64,000 bases of DNA from assembly GCF_900182785.1 (NCBI RefSeq), contig NZ_FXTS01000001.1, positions 558,001 through 622,000 of the forward strand. Reading direction: 5' to 3'. The notes under the pieces were generated by a model. It was not told the origin of the DNA. It worked only from the letters and a program-made list of their open reading frames with translations, and made no database searches. The position numbers and the translations under genes were made by a program. Origin of the DNA: Oceanospirillum linum. Lineage in GTDB: Bacteria; Pseudomonadota; Gammaproteobacteria; Pseudomonadales; Halomonadaceae. Positions 27,171 through 36,231 of the stretch are shown piece after piece (position 1 is the first letter of the stretch; every line of letters begins with the position of its first letter).

Positions 27171-27932
27171 TTAGTGAATATCGCGCCAGTACTCTTTCTT
27201 CAGCAGATATGCGAAGAAGAACAGAATAACGATGAAACCTAACACCCAAGGTGCAATACGGTTGCTTTCCAGCTTGGAAGGCTCACCTGCATATACCAGG
27301 AAGTTCGTCAGATCGTAGACCGCTTTATCAAACTCGGCCTTGCTCATCGCACCCTCTTTGGTAATTTTCAGGCAGCTTTCACCAACCTGGTTACCCGTCA
27401 GAGGATCGAGTTCTGCTACATGATGGTTCGGATCACAAACCTTCTCCTGAATCCCCTGTAGAGGAGCCAGAACGTTTGGCATACCTACATCAGGGAATAC
27501 AGTGTTATTTACACCCCATGGACGACTGTCATCGACATAGAAGCTACGCAGATATGTGTAGATCCAGTCCGCACCACGCAGACGCGCTTCCAGACTCAGG
27601 TCCGGCGGTGCAGCGCCGAACCAAACGGCTGCATCTTCTTTCTGCATGGAGATACGCATCTGATCGTTATATTTCAGAGAACTGCTAAAAATCAGGTTTT
27701 CTTCGATAACATCCTGAGGAATACCCAGATCTTCGGCAGTACGCGCATAACGCTGGAACTGTGCAGAGTGACAACCCATGCAGTAGTTCGTGAACAATTT
27801 AGCACCATTCTGCAGTGACGCCTTGTCATACAGGTCAGGTTCCATCTTATCCAGGTGGACATGACCGCCACCTGCTGCAAGCGCCGTAAACGGTACCAGC
27901 GCTAAAATCAGTGCAATCAGTTGCTTTTTCAT
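27171..27932 (-). CDS. petC: Ubiquinol-cytochrome c reductase, cytochrome c1 subunit
   Basis: Membrane-anchored c-type cytochrome of the bc1 complex, passing electrons from the Rieske protein to soluble cytochrome c. The 253-residue precursor has a signal peptide (about 1-20), heme motif CMGCH with C51, C54 and H55, a likely Met ligand in VGMPNVLAPL, and a C-terminal membrane anchor at about 227-246 followed by KKEYWRDIH. The start codon shares one base with the petB stop. It is the last gene of petABC. Confidence 0.95.
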   Translation of the reverse strand: MKKQLIALILALVPFTALAAGGGHVHLDKMEPDLYDKASLQNGAKLFTNYCMGCHSAQFQRYARTAEDLGIPQDVIEENLIFSSSLKYNDQMRISMQKEDAAVWFGAAPPDLSLEARLRGADWIYTYLRSFYVDDSRPWGVNNTVFPDVGMPNVLAPLQGIQEKVCDPNHHVAELDPLTGNQVGESCLKITKEGAMSKAEFDKAVYDLTNFLVYAGEPSKLESNRIAPWVLGFIVILFFFAYLLKKEYWRDIH

Positions 27933-29188
27933 TAGCCTGTCACCCTCTCTGGCACTGGTTTAGTGGATTCAAACTTGGTGTACCAAGGCATCAGAATGAA
28001 GTATGCGAAATAGATCGCAGTACACAGCTGTGCCAGTGCGGTTCTGCCCGGAGTAGAAGGCAGTGCACCCAGAACACCCAAAATGACGAAGCTGATTGCG
28101 AAAAGAACCAGGAAAATCTTACTGATCCAGCCTTTGTAGCGCATTGAGCGTACAGGGCTCTTGTCCAGCCATGGCAGAACAAACAGAATTGCAATCGCAC
28201 CACCCATAACAACCACACCCCAGAACTTAGCATCTAAGCCGAACATTGGGAATGTAATCGCACGCAGCATGGCGTAGAACGGCGTGAAGTACCATACAGG
28301 AGCAATGTGATCAGGTGTCTTCAATGCATTAGCCGGCTCAAAGTTTGGCGCTTCAATGAAGTAGCCACCCATGGTCGGTGCATAGAAAATAATGGAGCAG
28401 AACACAAACAGGAACACCGCCACACCAACAATATCTTTCAAGGTGTAGTAAGGGTGGAATGGAATACCATCCAGCGGTATACCGTTTTCATCCTTGTGTT
28501 TCTTAATATCGTTACCGTCCGGGTTGTTAGAGCCCACTTCATGCAGAGCAATGATGTGCAGAACAACCAGAGCCAGCAGAACGATAGGCAAAGCAACAAC
28601 GTGCAGAGCGAAGAAACGGTTCAGCGTGATACCAGAGATCAGGAAGTCACCACGCACCCACTGAGCCAGGTCAGGCCCGATGGCCGGAATCGCAGTGAAC
28701 AGGGAGATAATAACCTGTGCTCCCCAGTAAGACATCTGACCCCATGGCAGCAGATAGCCCATGAATGCTTCAGCCATCAGCGCCAGATAGATCGCCATAC
28801 CAAAGATCCAGATCAACTCACGAGGCGCCTTATACGAGCCGTACATCATGCCACGGAACATATGCAGGTAAACCACTACGAAGAACGCAGAGGCTCCTGT
28901 GGAGTGCATATAGCGCAGCAGCCAACCGTATTCCACATCACGCATGATGTACTCAACGGAAGCAAATGCACCTTCAGCGCTTGGGTTAAAGCTCATCGTC
29001 AGCCAGATACCTGTCAGGATCTGGTTAACCAGTACCAACAGGGCCAGAGAGCCGAAGAAGTACCAGAAGTTAAAGTTTTTCGGAGCATAGTACTTGCTCA
29101 GGTGATCTTCCCACATCGCCGTTGCCGGGAAGCGATCATCAATCCAACCCATCAGGCCTGGATTACCCTTATTACGGTTACCAGCCAT
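27932..29188 (-). CDS. petB: Ubiquinol-cytochrome c reductase, cytochrome b subunit
   Basis: Core membrane subunit of the bc1 complex that carries two b hemes and the quinol and quinone sites. The 418-residue protein has about eight to nine membrane helices. The heme histidine pairs are in HSTGASAFFVVVYLH and in the segment starting FALHVVALP. The Qo-site tetrad usually written PEWY reads PVWY here (APVWYFTPFY), a variant I recall from other gamma- and betaproteobacteria. It overlaps both petA and petC by one base, so the three are a coupled operon. Confidence 0.96.
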   Translation of the reverse strand: MAGNRNKGNPGLMGWIDDRFPATAMWEDHLSKYYAPKNFNFWYFFGSLALLVLVNQILTGIWLTMSFNPSAEGAFASVEYIMRDVEYGWLLRYMHSTGASAFFVVVYLHMFRGMMYGSYKAPRELIWIFGMAIYLALMAEAFMGYLLPWGQMSYWGAQVIISLFTAIPAIGPDLAQWVRGDFLISGITLNRFFALHVVALPIVLLALVVLHIIALHEVGSNNPDGNDIKKHKDENGIPLDGIPFHPYYTLKDIVGVAVFLFVFCSIIFYAPTMGGYFIEAPNFEPANALKTPDHIAPVWYFTPFYAMLRAITFPMFGLDAKFWGVVVMGGAIAILFVLPWLDKSPVRSMRYKGWISKIFLVLFAISFVILGVLGALPSTPGRTALAQLCTAIYFAYFILMPWYTKFESTKPVPERVTG

Positions 29189-29781
29189 TATGCTTTCTCC
29201 TGATCCACACCGATGACAATAATATCATCAGACTCGTATTTATAGGGAGGCACTTCAAGGTTTACAGGGGCAGGTACACCCTTATAAACACGGCCGGACA
29301 GGTCAAACCGGGAACCGTGGCACGGACAGAAGAAGCCACCTAACCAGTCTTCACCCAGATCAGCTGGAGCTACTTCCGGACGATAGGTAGGAGAACAGCC
29401 CAGGTGAGTACAGATACCGATCATTACTGCGTACTCTGGCTTAATAGAGCGTAATACGCCTGTAATATACTCAGGTTGCTGAGGAACTTCTGAATTCGGA
29501 TCAGCAACCTGATCATTCAGTTTTTCCAGATTCGCCATCATCTCAGGCGTGCGGTTAATAACCCATACAGGTTTACCACGCCATTCAATGGTCATTTGCT
29601 GACCCGGTTGCAGCTTAGAAATATCAGCTTTAGCCGGAGCACCCGCCGCCCGTGCTTTCGCACTGGGGTTCCAGGATGCTACAAAGGGAACCGCTACCCC
29701 CACAACGCCCACTGCACCAACTGCAGATGTCGCGCCAAGAAGGAAACGGCGACGCCCTTTGTTTACGCCGTCATTACTCAT
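29188..29781 (-). CDS. petA: Ubiquinol-cytochrome c reductase, Rieske iron-sulfur subunit
   Basis: Rieske [2Fe-2S] protein of the bc1 complex. With the ATG at 29781 it is 197 residues and begins with a twin-arginine signal-anchor (RRRFLLG followed by a hydrophobic stretch to about residue 35). Cluster ligands are in CTHLGC and CPCHGS, both intact. I preferred 29781 to the in-frame ATG at 29832 because GGGAGAGA precedes it at good distance and the Tat motif then sits near the N-terminus. It is the first gene of petABC. Confidence 0.95.
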   Translation of the reverse strand: MSNDGVNKGRRRFLLGATSAVGAVGVVGVAVPFVASWNPSAKARAAGAPAKADISKLQPGQQMTIEWRGKPVWVINRTPEMMANLEKLNDQVADPNSEVPQQPEYITGVLRSIKPEYAVMIGICTHLGCSPTYRPEVAPADLGEDWLGGFFCPCHGSRFDLSGRVYKGVPAPVNLEVPPYKYESDDIIVIGVDQEKA

Positions 29782-30040
29782 CGTAAGGTCTCTCCCATCA
29801 ACCAACCCGTTAAATTTCAAAGGGTTATGCAACTTAAATTAAGCAACTTAACCCGTTGCCATTTTTCACGGAAAATAAATGGCACAAATAGTAAAAAAAT
29901 CAGCACCGCAACACAAGTGAATATAACCCTGTAAAAATAATGCCTTAGTTGCATACCTGCGCGAAGGCTGCAAGATTAAACCCTACTTTCAAAAGCCTCT
30001 TGAGCCAGATCAACTTAGAGGTAGATAGTTGTGTTCCGGG

Positions 30041-30078
30041 CAAAAAAAACGCCCAGACGCAAAGGCCTGAGCGCTTTT
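30041..30078 (-). terminator. Terminator after rpsI
   Basis: On the minus strand CGCTCAGGC (30073-30065) pairs with GTCTGGGCG (30058-30050), followed by eight T (30049-30042). Ends the rplM-rpsI transcript. Confidence 0.85.
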
Positions 30079-30109
30079 TGATAACAAACCCAAAAGGTCT
30101 GTAAGCGAA

Positions 30110-30502
30110 TTAACGCTTGGAGAACTGAGGACGCTTACGTGCTTTACGCAGACCCACTTTCTTACGCTCAACCTTACGAGCGTCACGGGTTACGTAGCCA
30201 GCTTCACGCAGAGCTTTACGCAGAGTCTCATCATACTCCATCAGTGCACGGGTAACACCGTGACGGATAGCACCAGCCTGACCAAAATCACCACCGCCTT
30301 TAACGGTAATATTCAGATCAAACTTTTCAGTGTTCTCTGTCAGCTCAAGAGGCTGACGCACTACGATACGTGCAGTAACACGACCGAAGTATTCATCCAG
30401 AGGCAGACCGTTTACAACGATGTTGCCAGAACCCGCGCGCATAAATACACGAGCTGTAGAGGTCTTACGACGACCGGTACCGTAATACTGAGTTGCAGAC
30501 AT
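30110..30502 (-). CDS. rpsI: Ribosomal protein uS9
   Basis: 30S subunit protein whose C-terminal tail reaches the P-site tRNA. The 130-residue protein has the expected start YYGTGRRKTSTARVF and the basic tail ending RKRPQFSKR. It lies 13 bases after rplM in the conserved rplM-rpsI operon. Confidence 0.99.
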   Translation of the reverse strand: MSATQYYGTGRRKTSTARVFMRAGSGNIVVNGLPLDEYFGRVTARIVVRQPLELTENTEKFDLNITVKGGGDFGQAGAIRHGVTRALMEYDETLRKALREAGYVTRDARKVERKKVGLRKARKRPQFSKR

Positions 30503-30515
30503 GTTTATCTTCCTA

Positions 30516-30944
30516 TTAAAGTTTCAGTTCTTGCGGCTGTTGTGCTGCGTGTGGGTGATTTTCACCAGCGTACACTTTCAGCTTCGCCTGCATTGCACGA
30601 CCCAGAGGGCCTTTTGGAAGCATGCCTTTAACGGCCAGTTGGATAACGCGCTCAGGAGCGTGATCGATCATCTGGTTGAAAGACATAGACTTGATACCGC
30701 CGATGTAACCGGTGTGACGGTAGTACATTTTGTCTTTTGCTTTATTACCAGTAACCTTCACTTTCTCAGCATTAACAACAACCAGGTAGTCACCGGTGTC
30801 AACGTGAGGTGTGTACTCAGCCTTATGTTTACCGCGCAGGCGACGAGCCAGCTCAGTAGCCAAACGACCCAGTGTAAGACCTTCTGCGTCGACAACATAC
30901 CAGTCGCGCTTTACGGTCTCTGGTTTTGCACTAAAAGTTTTCAT
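30516..30944 (-). CDS. rplM: Ribosomal protein uL13
   Basis: Early-assembly 50S protein that binds 23S rRNA and, in E. coli, its own leader mRNA. The 142-residue protein begins MKTFSAKPETVKRDWYVVDA and has the family motif KMYYRHTGYIGGIKSM; length matches E. coli exactly. It is first in the rplM-rpsI operon and has a strong upstream promoter with a leader of about 110 bases containing a hairpin, which fits autoregulation. Confidence 0.99.
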   Translation of the reverse strand: MKTFSAKPETVKRDWYVVDAEGLTLGRLATELARRLRGKHKAEYTPHVDTGDYLVVVNAEKVKVTGNKAKDKMYYRHTGYIGGIKSMSFNQMIDHAPERVIQLAVKGMLPKGPLGRAMQAKLKVYAGENHPHAAQQPQELKL

Positions 30945-31018
30945 AATTAATAGCCTATATCGGTCTTACGATCAGAGATTCATTCCCGTCCCGATGGACC
31001 CGTTGCCTATTTTTATTG

Positions 31019-31093
31019 GTTGCAGATCCGTTGCAACGTTGATTACCTTAAAAAAGGAGCGCGAAGTATAGCGACTTCACCTGCTAAAGTTAA
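31019..31093 (-). promoter_or_regulatory. rplM promoter and leader hairpin
   Basis: On the minus strand TTAACT (31093-31088) and TATACT (31070-31065) are spaced by 17 bases, followed by a GC-rich stretch. About 25 bases downstream a hairpin (GTTGCA/TGCAAC, 31037-31019) lies in the transcribed leader. By analogy with the E. coli L13 operon the leader may mediate feedback by uL13; this is inference. Confidence 0.65.
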
Positions 31094-31172
31094 GACCCAG
31101 GCAGACAAAATATAGAAAATTTATACCGTGACGGCCTTCATTTACGGAAAAATGATTTTCCGTAAACGTTAG

Positions 31173-32264
31173 CTATGGGCGATGTTCACGGGAGAGATAT
31201 TCATGGGACTGCATCTCCAGCAACCGGGAAACAGTACGATCAAACTCGAAGCTCAGATTGCCCCCCAAATAAAGATCCGGGATAGCCGCTTCAGCTGAGA
31301 TAATCAATTTCACATTCCGGTCATAGAACTCATCAACCAGATTGATAAAACGGCGGGCCTGATCATCTGTATCCCGTTTCATTTGAGGTACATCACTCAG
31401 GAAAACGGTCTGAAACTCTTTTGCCAGTTCAATATAGTCATTTTGGCTCCGGGGGCCATCGCATAATTCATCAAAGCTGAACCAAACGACATCATCATGC
31501 ATCCGCTCAGTGGTCATCTGTCGATGATTAACTTCAATTACCTCGGCCAAACGCCCCTCAGACAGAGCAATATTCTTAAAACTTTTCAACAGGCTTTCGT
31601 TAGCACTTGCATCCAGCGGATAATGAAAAATCTCCGCTTGCTCCAGCGCCCGCAAACGGTAATCAACACCGCTGTCTACATTCACCACCTCGGTATACTG
31701 CTTCAGCAGATCGATCGCAGGTAAAAAGCGTGCACGCTGTAATCCGTTTTCGTACAAACCATCCGGTACAATATTTGAGGTAGTGACCAGCGCAACACCA
31801 TTTCTGAACAGTTCACCCAGCAGGCCGGCCAGAATCATAGCATCAGTGATATCTTTGACGAAAAACTCATCCAAGCAAAGCACCCGGATTTCAGAAGCCA
31901 GATTTGCTGCCACCAGGGTCAGTGGATTTTTCTCGCCATCATATTTGCGCAAATCATCATGTACGCGCTGCATAAAGCGATGAAAGTGCACTCGCATTTT
32001 TTCATCAAATGGCAGACTGTCAAAGAACGTATCAACAAGATATGTTTTACCTCGGCCAACCCCTCCCCAAAAATAAAGCCCCATGGCCGGCTCTCTGGTT
32101 TCAGGTTTACCAAACAGGCTCTTCAACAGCGACTTTTTAGGAGGCTGATACGCTACCAGGTCATCATATAGACGCTGCAGATGCTTAACAGCCATCTCCT
32201 GTGCCGGATCATAACTGAAGTCATCGCGTTCAAGATCTTGTTTGTAGCGTTCTAAAGGTGTCAT
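31173..32264 (-). CDS. zapE: ZapE, AFG1-like ATPase linked to the Z-ring
   Basis: AAA-type ATPase that associates with the Z-ring late in constriction in E. coli. With the ATG at 32264 (MTPLERYKQDL) the protein is 363 residues, the family start. Walker A is in FWGGVGRGKTYLVDTF, Walker B in CLDEFFVKD, and the sensor region has VTTSN and the arginine-rich RARFLPAI. An in-frame ATG at 32309 adds 15 unconserved residues. The gene lies 228 bases before rplM on the same strand and is divergent from zapG. Confidence 0.93.
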   Translation of the reverse strand: MTPLERYKQDLERDDFSYDPAQEMAVKHLQRLYDDLVAYQPPKKSLLKSLFGKPETREPAMGLYFWGGVGRGKTYLVDTFFDSLPFDEKMRVHFHRFMQRVHDDLRKYDGEKNPLTLVAANLASEIRVLCLDEFFVKDITDAMILAGLLGELFRNGVALVTTSNIVPDGLYENGLQRARFLPAIDLLKQYTEVVNVDSGVDYRLRALEQAEIFHYPLDASANESLLKSFKNIALSEGRLAEVIEVNHRQMTTERMHDDVVWFSFDELCDGPRSQNDYIELAKEFQTVFLSDVPQMKRDTDDQARRFINLVDEFYDRNVKLIISAEAAIPDLYLGGNLSFEFDRTVSRLLEMQSHEYLSREHRP

Positions 32265-32626
32265 ATGCCTGCTTCCGAGAGAGTTACAGAAAGGGTCGAA
32301 TATCATCACAATAACCGACAGGTAATACTGTTTACGTTTTTAGTGCTGTTTAGAATTTTCCCTTTTCGGTTCGAAAGAGGATGACAGCGATGACCCAAAA
32401 ATGTGGGCGGCATTATACCGGTTTGAGTCGCAACCCCCAAACACCAACCTTCGACCTAGCCTAAAGTCACATGTTTTTTTAATTACACCTAAAAATAACG
32501 AGTGTGCTGATACGTTTTTAATGAATAAGCGGTTGCCCTCCCCAACCTGTTACCCTGTATAATAATCAGAACGTTAAGACATCTCTGATTTTTGCTGATG
32601 TCATTCAAGTAGTTAAGGAGTCATTT
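32265..32626. other. Divergent intergenic region between zapE and zapG
   Basis: This 362-base stretch has no gene. For zapE (minus) I see TTGGGG (32440-32435), 17 bases, then TATAAT (32417-32412) with a GC-rich discriminator, which implies a leader of about 140 bases. For zapG (plus) there is a perfect TATAAT at 32558-32563, with TTGCCC at 32533-32538 as a poorly spaced (19 bases) -35. No other structure stands out. Confidence 0.5.
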
Positions 32627-33067
32627 ATGGAAGCCAATATCGACTGGACCCTTATTATCCTCACTTTTATCGTGGGCTGTGGTGTTGGTGCGCTTATTTA
32701 TCACCTACTGAATACAAATACCGGTGAAAACTCGGATCTTAAACAGCGCATGAATCAGAAAGAGATGGAGTTTGTGCGGCTGAATGAGAACGTCAGTGAG
32801 CATTTTGCCCGGACCGATGAGCTGCTGGCGGGTATGGAAAAAAATTATCAGAATTTGGTGAGCCATCTGCAAAGTGGCGCCGAGAGCTTTTGTGATGACG
32901 CATCTCTGTACAAGCGTATCAGTAAAAAAAGTCGTCAGAACGATAAACAGCAGAATGATTATATGAAAGAAGATCATCATGCCCCAATGGATTACGCGCC
33001 CAAGACATCAGGTACCTTATCTGAAGACTTTGGTCTGGAGCGCGAAGAAATACCTGAGCCCCCCTAA
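32627..33067 (+). CDS. zapG: ZapG/YhcB-family envelope protein (DUF1043)
   Basis: Small inner-membrane protein linked in E. coli (YhcB) to coordination of cell shape, division and envelope synthesis. The 146-residue protein has one N-terminal membrane helix (about 7-27, IDWTLIILTFIVGCGVGALI), a coiled-coil segment with repeated charged residues at about 35-85, and a disordered acidic C-terminus. A ribosome-binding site AAGGAG precedes the ATG. Its place beside zapE and rplM-rpsI matches E. coli. The call rests on topology and synteny more than on strong motifs. Confidence 0.8.
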   Translation: MEANIDWTLIILTFIVGCGVGALIYHLLNTNTGENSDLKQRMNQKEMEFVRLNENVSEHFARTDELLAGMEKNYQNLVSHLQSGAESFCDDASLYKRISKKSRQNDKQQNDYMKEDHHAPMDYAPKTSGTLSEDFGLEREEIPEPP

Positions 33068-33104
33068 AGGCCTCTGAGGCAAACAGCTATGCCTCAGCTC
33101 TCAG

Positions 33105-33130
33105 ACAACCCGGTTTTAAACCGGGTTGTT
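33105..33130. terminator. Bidirectional terminator between zapG and the Nif3-like gene
   Basis: An inverted repeat with arms ACAACCCGGTTT and AAACCGGGTTGT lies between the convergent genes. Its right part overlaps the last codons and stop of the Nif3-like gene at 33116. T-rich sequence follows in the plus direction. Confidence 0.75.
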
Positions 33131-33877
33131 TTCATCCAGAGCAAGATGCTCAATACCAAACTGATCCTGTAACCACCGGCCGAGTGCGAGAACACCGTAA
33201 CGCTCTGTTGCATGATGCCCGGCAGCAATATAAGCAATCCCCAGTTCTCTTGCAGCATGTACCGTATTTTCAGAAATTTCGCCACTAACATAAAGATCAC
33301 AACCCGCTTCAGCCGCCCCTTCAATAAACCCTTGTGCAGCCCCTGAACACCAGCCGATTTTGCGAATCTCTTTTGCAGCATCTCCGATCACCAACGGTTC
33401 GCGATCCAGCTCGCGGTGAATCCGAGCAGCAATCTCACCCACGGTTTTATCTGTCTTTGCCGTACCAACCAACCCAATACTTCTCGGGTTACCAGCCTCA
33501 AGGCCATCGCTGATCTCCCAATCTAAAATACGGGCAAGCTCGACATTATTGCCCAGCTCACTATGCGCGTCCAAAGGCAGGTGGTAAGCCAGTAAGCTAA
33601 TATCATTTTTAATCAGTGTAGAAAGCCTGCGGTACTTCATACCTGTAACTGTCTGGGATTCATTTTTCCAAAAGTAGCCATGATGCACCAGAAGCGCATC
33701 AGCGCCAGCGGCAACGGCCTGATCCAGAATATTCTGGCTGGCAGTGACAGCTGTAGCAACCCTGAGAATCTGACTCCGACCCTCAACCTGAAGTCCGTTT
33801 GGGCAATAATCTTTATAGGCCTGTGGTTCCAGCAAGATATCCAGATGTTTCACCAGATCGGTCAATGTCAGCATCAA
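33116..33877 (-). CDS. Nif3-like dinuclear metal protein (YbgI family)
   Basis: Member of the widely conserved Nif3/YbgI family, which has a two-metal centre but no settled function; GTP cyclohydrolase I-like hydrolase activity has been proposed in the family. The 253-residue protein has CPNGLQVEG near the N-terminus and metal-site residues in LLVHHGYFWK and the C-terminal GHHATERYG. It lies next to algW, an arrangement shared with Pseudomonas. Nothing unusual in the sequence. Confidence 0.9.
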   Translation of the reverse strand: MMLTLTDLVKHLDILLEPQAYKDYCPNGLQVEGRSQILRVATAVTASQNILDQAVAAGADALLVHHGYFWKNESQTVTGMKYRRLSTLIKNDISLLAYHLPLDAHSELGNNVELARILDWEISDGLEAGNPRSIGLVGTAKTDKTVGEIAARIHRELDREPLVIGDAAKEIRKIGWCSGAAQGFIEGAAEAGCDLYVSGEISENTVHAARELGIAYIAAGHHATERYGVLALGRWLQDQFGIEHLALDENNPV

Positions 33878-34105
33878 AAGCTCCTAAATCGAAGAGTAAA
33901 GTTAAATCACGTCTCAGCGGGAAACACTCTAACTTCAAAAAACGAAAACACAACGGTCTATAAAGCGACGGGATTAATATGCAGCTGTCGCAACGCCCCC
34001 AGTGCTTCCGGACTTATATAGCCTGATAATGAGCATCGCGGATTGAATTTTATGACCGAAACACCATATAGTCAGAACCCTGTCTGAATCCGCAATGAGT
34101 TTTGC

Positions 34106-35260
34106 ATGAAAAAAATATTCCACTATCTGTCATGGCCCGTTCTCGCTGGTGTTGTGATCGGTCTCACTATTAATCAGCAACATTCAAACTCTGAGCAGAG
34201 TAATACCAAACCGCAGCCCGTCTTTGTGGAGGCTGCTCAGGCAGACAGCACGCCTAAACTCAGTGGCCCCTACAGCTATTCCTCTGCGGTAAAACAAGCA
34301 TCCCCTGCGGTCGTTAATATCTACACCAGTAAAATTATAGAGCAACGCGCGCACCCCTTGCTTCAGGATCCATCTTTCAGGCAGTTTTTTGGTTATAACG
34401 GCGTGCCGCGCCAGCAAAGATTACAATCCAGCCTGGGTTCTGGTGTTATCGTCAGCACTGATGGCTACGTACTGACTAACAACCATGTTATTACCGGAGC
34501 CGATGAGATTAAGGTCGCCCTTAAAGATGGCAGAGAAACAATTGCTCAGGTGGTTGGCACGGACCCGGAAACGGATTTAGCCGTTCTTCGCATTCAACTA
34601 CCAGATCTGCCTGTGATCACTATCGCCCCATCTGATGGTATTGAAGTCGGTGATGTCGTTCTGGCAATCGGCAATCCCTTTGGCGTTGGGCAAACCGTTA
34701 CCATGGGCATCGTCAGTGCCACGGGTCGCGATCAGTTAGGGATCAATACTTTTGAGGATTTCATTCAGACCGATGCCGCAATCAACCCGGGCAACTCAGG
34801 CGGGGCACTTATCAACCCCCGGGGGGAATTATTAGGTATTAATACGGCTATTTTCAGCAAGTCCGGCGGCTCTCAGGGAATAGGCTTTGCAATACCCTCA
34901 AATCTTAGCCGACAGATTATGATCGATATTATCCGCGAAGGTAGTGTCGTTCGCGGCTGGCTTGGTGTTGAAGTTCAGGAGCTAACACCGGCTCTGGCCA
35001 GCTCATTTGGTTACAGAGAAGAGCGTGGCATTCTGATCGCCGGGTTACTTCGAAATGGACCTGCCCACCTGGCGGGTATGCAGCCGGGGGATATCATTGT
35101 TAAAGTCGAAGGTGAGCAGATTATCAGTGGGCGCAGCACGATGAACCGAATAGCCCAGAAGCGGCCCGGAGAAAAAATAAAAATCACCGTCTATCGCTCA
35201 GGGCAGGAGATCACACTCGAGGCCGAAGTCGGACGTCGCCCTACTCCGCCCCAAAGCTAA
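34106..35260 (+). CDS. algW: AlgW/DegS-type periplasmic site-1 protease
   Basis: Inner-membrane-anchored trypsin-like protease of the HtrA family that starts regulated cleavage of the anti-sigma factor (RseA or MucA) in the envelope stress response. The 384-residue protein has an N-terminal signal-anchor (about 8-23), catalytic triad H127 (LTNNHVI), D157 (PETDLAVL) and S231 (NPGNSGGAL), and a single PDZ domain at about 285-375. One PDZ and a membrane anchor fit DegS/AlgW rather than DegP. It is divergent from the Nif3-like gene. Confidence 0.92.
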   Translation: MKKIFHYLSWPVLAGVVIGLTINQQHSNSEQSNTKPQPVFVEAAQADSTPKLSGPYSYSSAVKQASPAVVNIYTSKIIEQRAHPLLQDPSFRQFFGYNGVPRQQRLQSSLGSGVIVSTDGYVLTNNHVITGADEIKVALKDGRETIAQVVGTDPETDLAVLRIQLPDLPVITIAPSDGIEVGDVVLAIGNPFGVGQTVTMGIVSATGRDQLGINTFEDFIQTDAAINPGNSGGALINPRGELLGINTAIFSKSGGSQGIGFAIPSNLSRQIMIDIIREGSVVRGWLGVEVQELTPALASSFGYREERGILIAGLLRNGPAHLAGMQPGDIIVKVEGEQIISGRSTMNRIAQKRPGEKIKITVYRSGQEITLEAEVGRRPTPPQS

Positions 35261-35277
35261 AGACCGTTTAAAGCTGG

Positions 35278-35312
35278 AGCGCTCAAGTAATAAACAAAAC
35301 TTGGCGCTTTTC
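35278..35312 (+). terminator. Terminator after algW
   Basis: AGCGC plus CAAGT (35278-35288, one bulged T) pairs with ACTTG plus GCGCT (35299-35308), followed by four T. It lies between algW and the convergent outer membrane protein gene. Confidence 0.6.
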
Positions 35313-35321
35313 CCATCTTAA

Positions 35322-36092
35322 TCAGAAGTGAACTGTAGCGCTGGCATACCAACCGCTTGCTGTCAGATCAGCATCCAGACCATCAACGTCATCCAGCTCC
35401 ATATTAAAACGGCGATACCCTAACTCACCACCAACCTCAACGACCCATGGCGCTGCAGCGGCGACATACAGGCGATGGTCAGAAATGGTAGCCCCGCCTA
35501 CACTTAAATAGTTTATCATTCCGCCGACAGCAAGCGGAAAGGGTGCCATAGGAATATCAAACTGCCCCTTGCCGTATAAAAGGGGCACAGGTACATCAAG
35601 TGTTACCGACTCATTAGCACTTCCGGATCTCTCTTTAATACTAATCTCACCATCAAACTGGCGGACCGTGAGCCCGATGTCTGCACTCAACCAGCCAAGC
35701 CCATCCAAAATTTCATAATAACCCGTGTAATCGGTATGGCTCAGATCAAGTTTACTATCAACCTCTGCACTTGCCGTATAGGTCTGCCCCTCAAATGAAA
35801 TCGACTGACTTAAGGTATTCATGCGACTTTCAGATAAGCTGGTGCGTTCCAGACGAAAGTTCGGCAGGAAAGGAACCGGATGCTCGACAGCCACATAGAA
35901 GTTATTAGCGGTTGTATCTGTGAACCCGAGATCACGCTCCATATCAACACCGGTCGCCGAAGAATCCTCAGACTGAAAGCTACCACTCAGATCAGGTTGC
36001 CACATGCCTGCACCAGCCTGCAGACCAATGAAATCTGCCTGTGCATTTATGGCAACCAATGCCAAGCTTAATGGTGCTAATTTTCTGAACAT
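35322..36092 (-). CDS. Outer membrane beta-barrel protein, TIGR04219-like
   Basis: Predicted outer membrane protein of unknown function. With the ATG at 36092 it is 256 residues with a signal peptide (MFRKLAPLSLALVAINAQA) followed by DFIGLQAGAGMWQPDLSGSF, the start pattern I recall for the TIGR04219 family. Alternating hydrophobic strands run to a C-terminal aromatic residue (SATVHF), the usual barrel-assembly signal. An upstream in-frame ATG at 36206 would bury the signal peptide and is unlikely. It is monocistronic between convergent algW and a gap of 139 bases. Confidence 0.8.
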   Translation of the reverse strand: MFRKLAPLSLALVAINAQADFIGLQAGAGMWQPDLSGSFQSEDSSATGVDMERDLGFTDTTANNFYVAVEHPVPFLPNFRLERTSLSESRMNTLSQSISFEGQTYTASAEVDSKLDLSHTDYTGYYEILDGLGWLSADIGLTVRQFDGEISIKERSGSANESVTLDVPVPLLYGKGQFDIPMAPFPLAVGGMINYLSVGGATISDHRLYVAAAAPWVVEVGGELGYRRFNMELDDVDGLDADLTASGWYASATVHF

Positions 36093-36231
36093 ATTAAAAA
36101 CCCCTTTCCATGTAGAACGACAAGCAACTGTGCCCACAATGAATTCAGCACTGCTTTGGTATGTGTTTCGTTTCAACCGGATAACCGGAAAACCTGTATT
36201 TCTCAATGACGCGCTTACAAAATTTCAATTA

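Noticed and set aside
28280..28310. PVWY instead of PEWY in cytochrome b as an unusual Qo site
   Set aside because: A known natural variant among gamma- and betaproteobacteria as far as I recall; not novel.
28307..29203. 298-codon open frame on the plus strand
   Set aside because: It is exactly antisense to petB, whose protein is unmistakable; the composition (many His and Gln) is what a reversed membrane protein gives.
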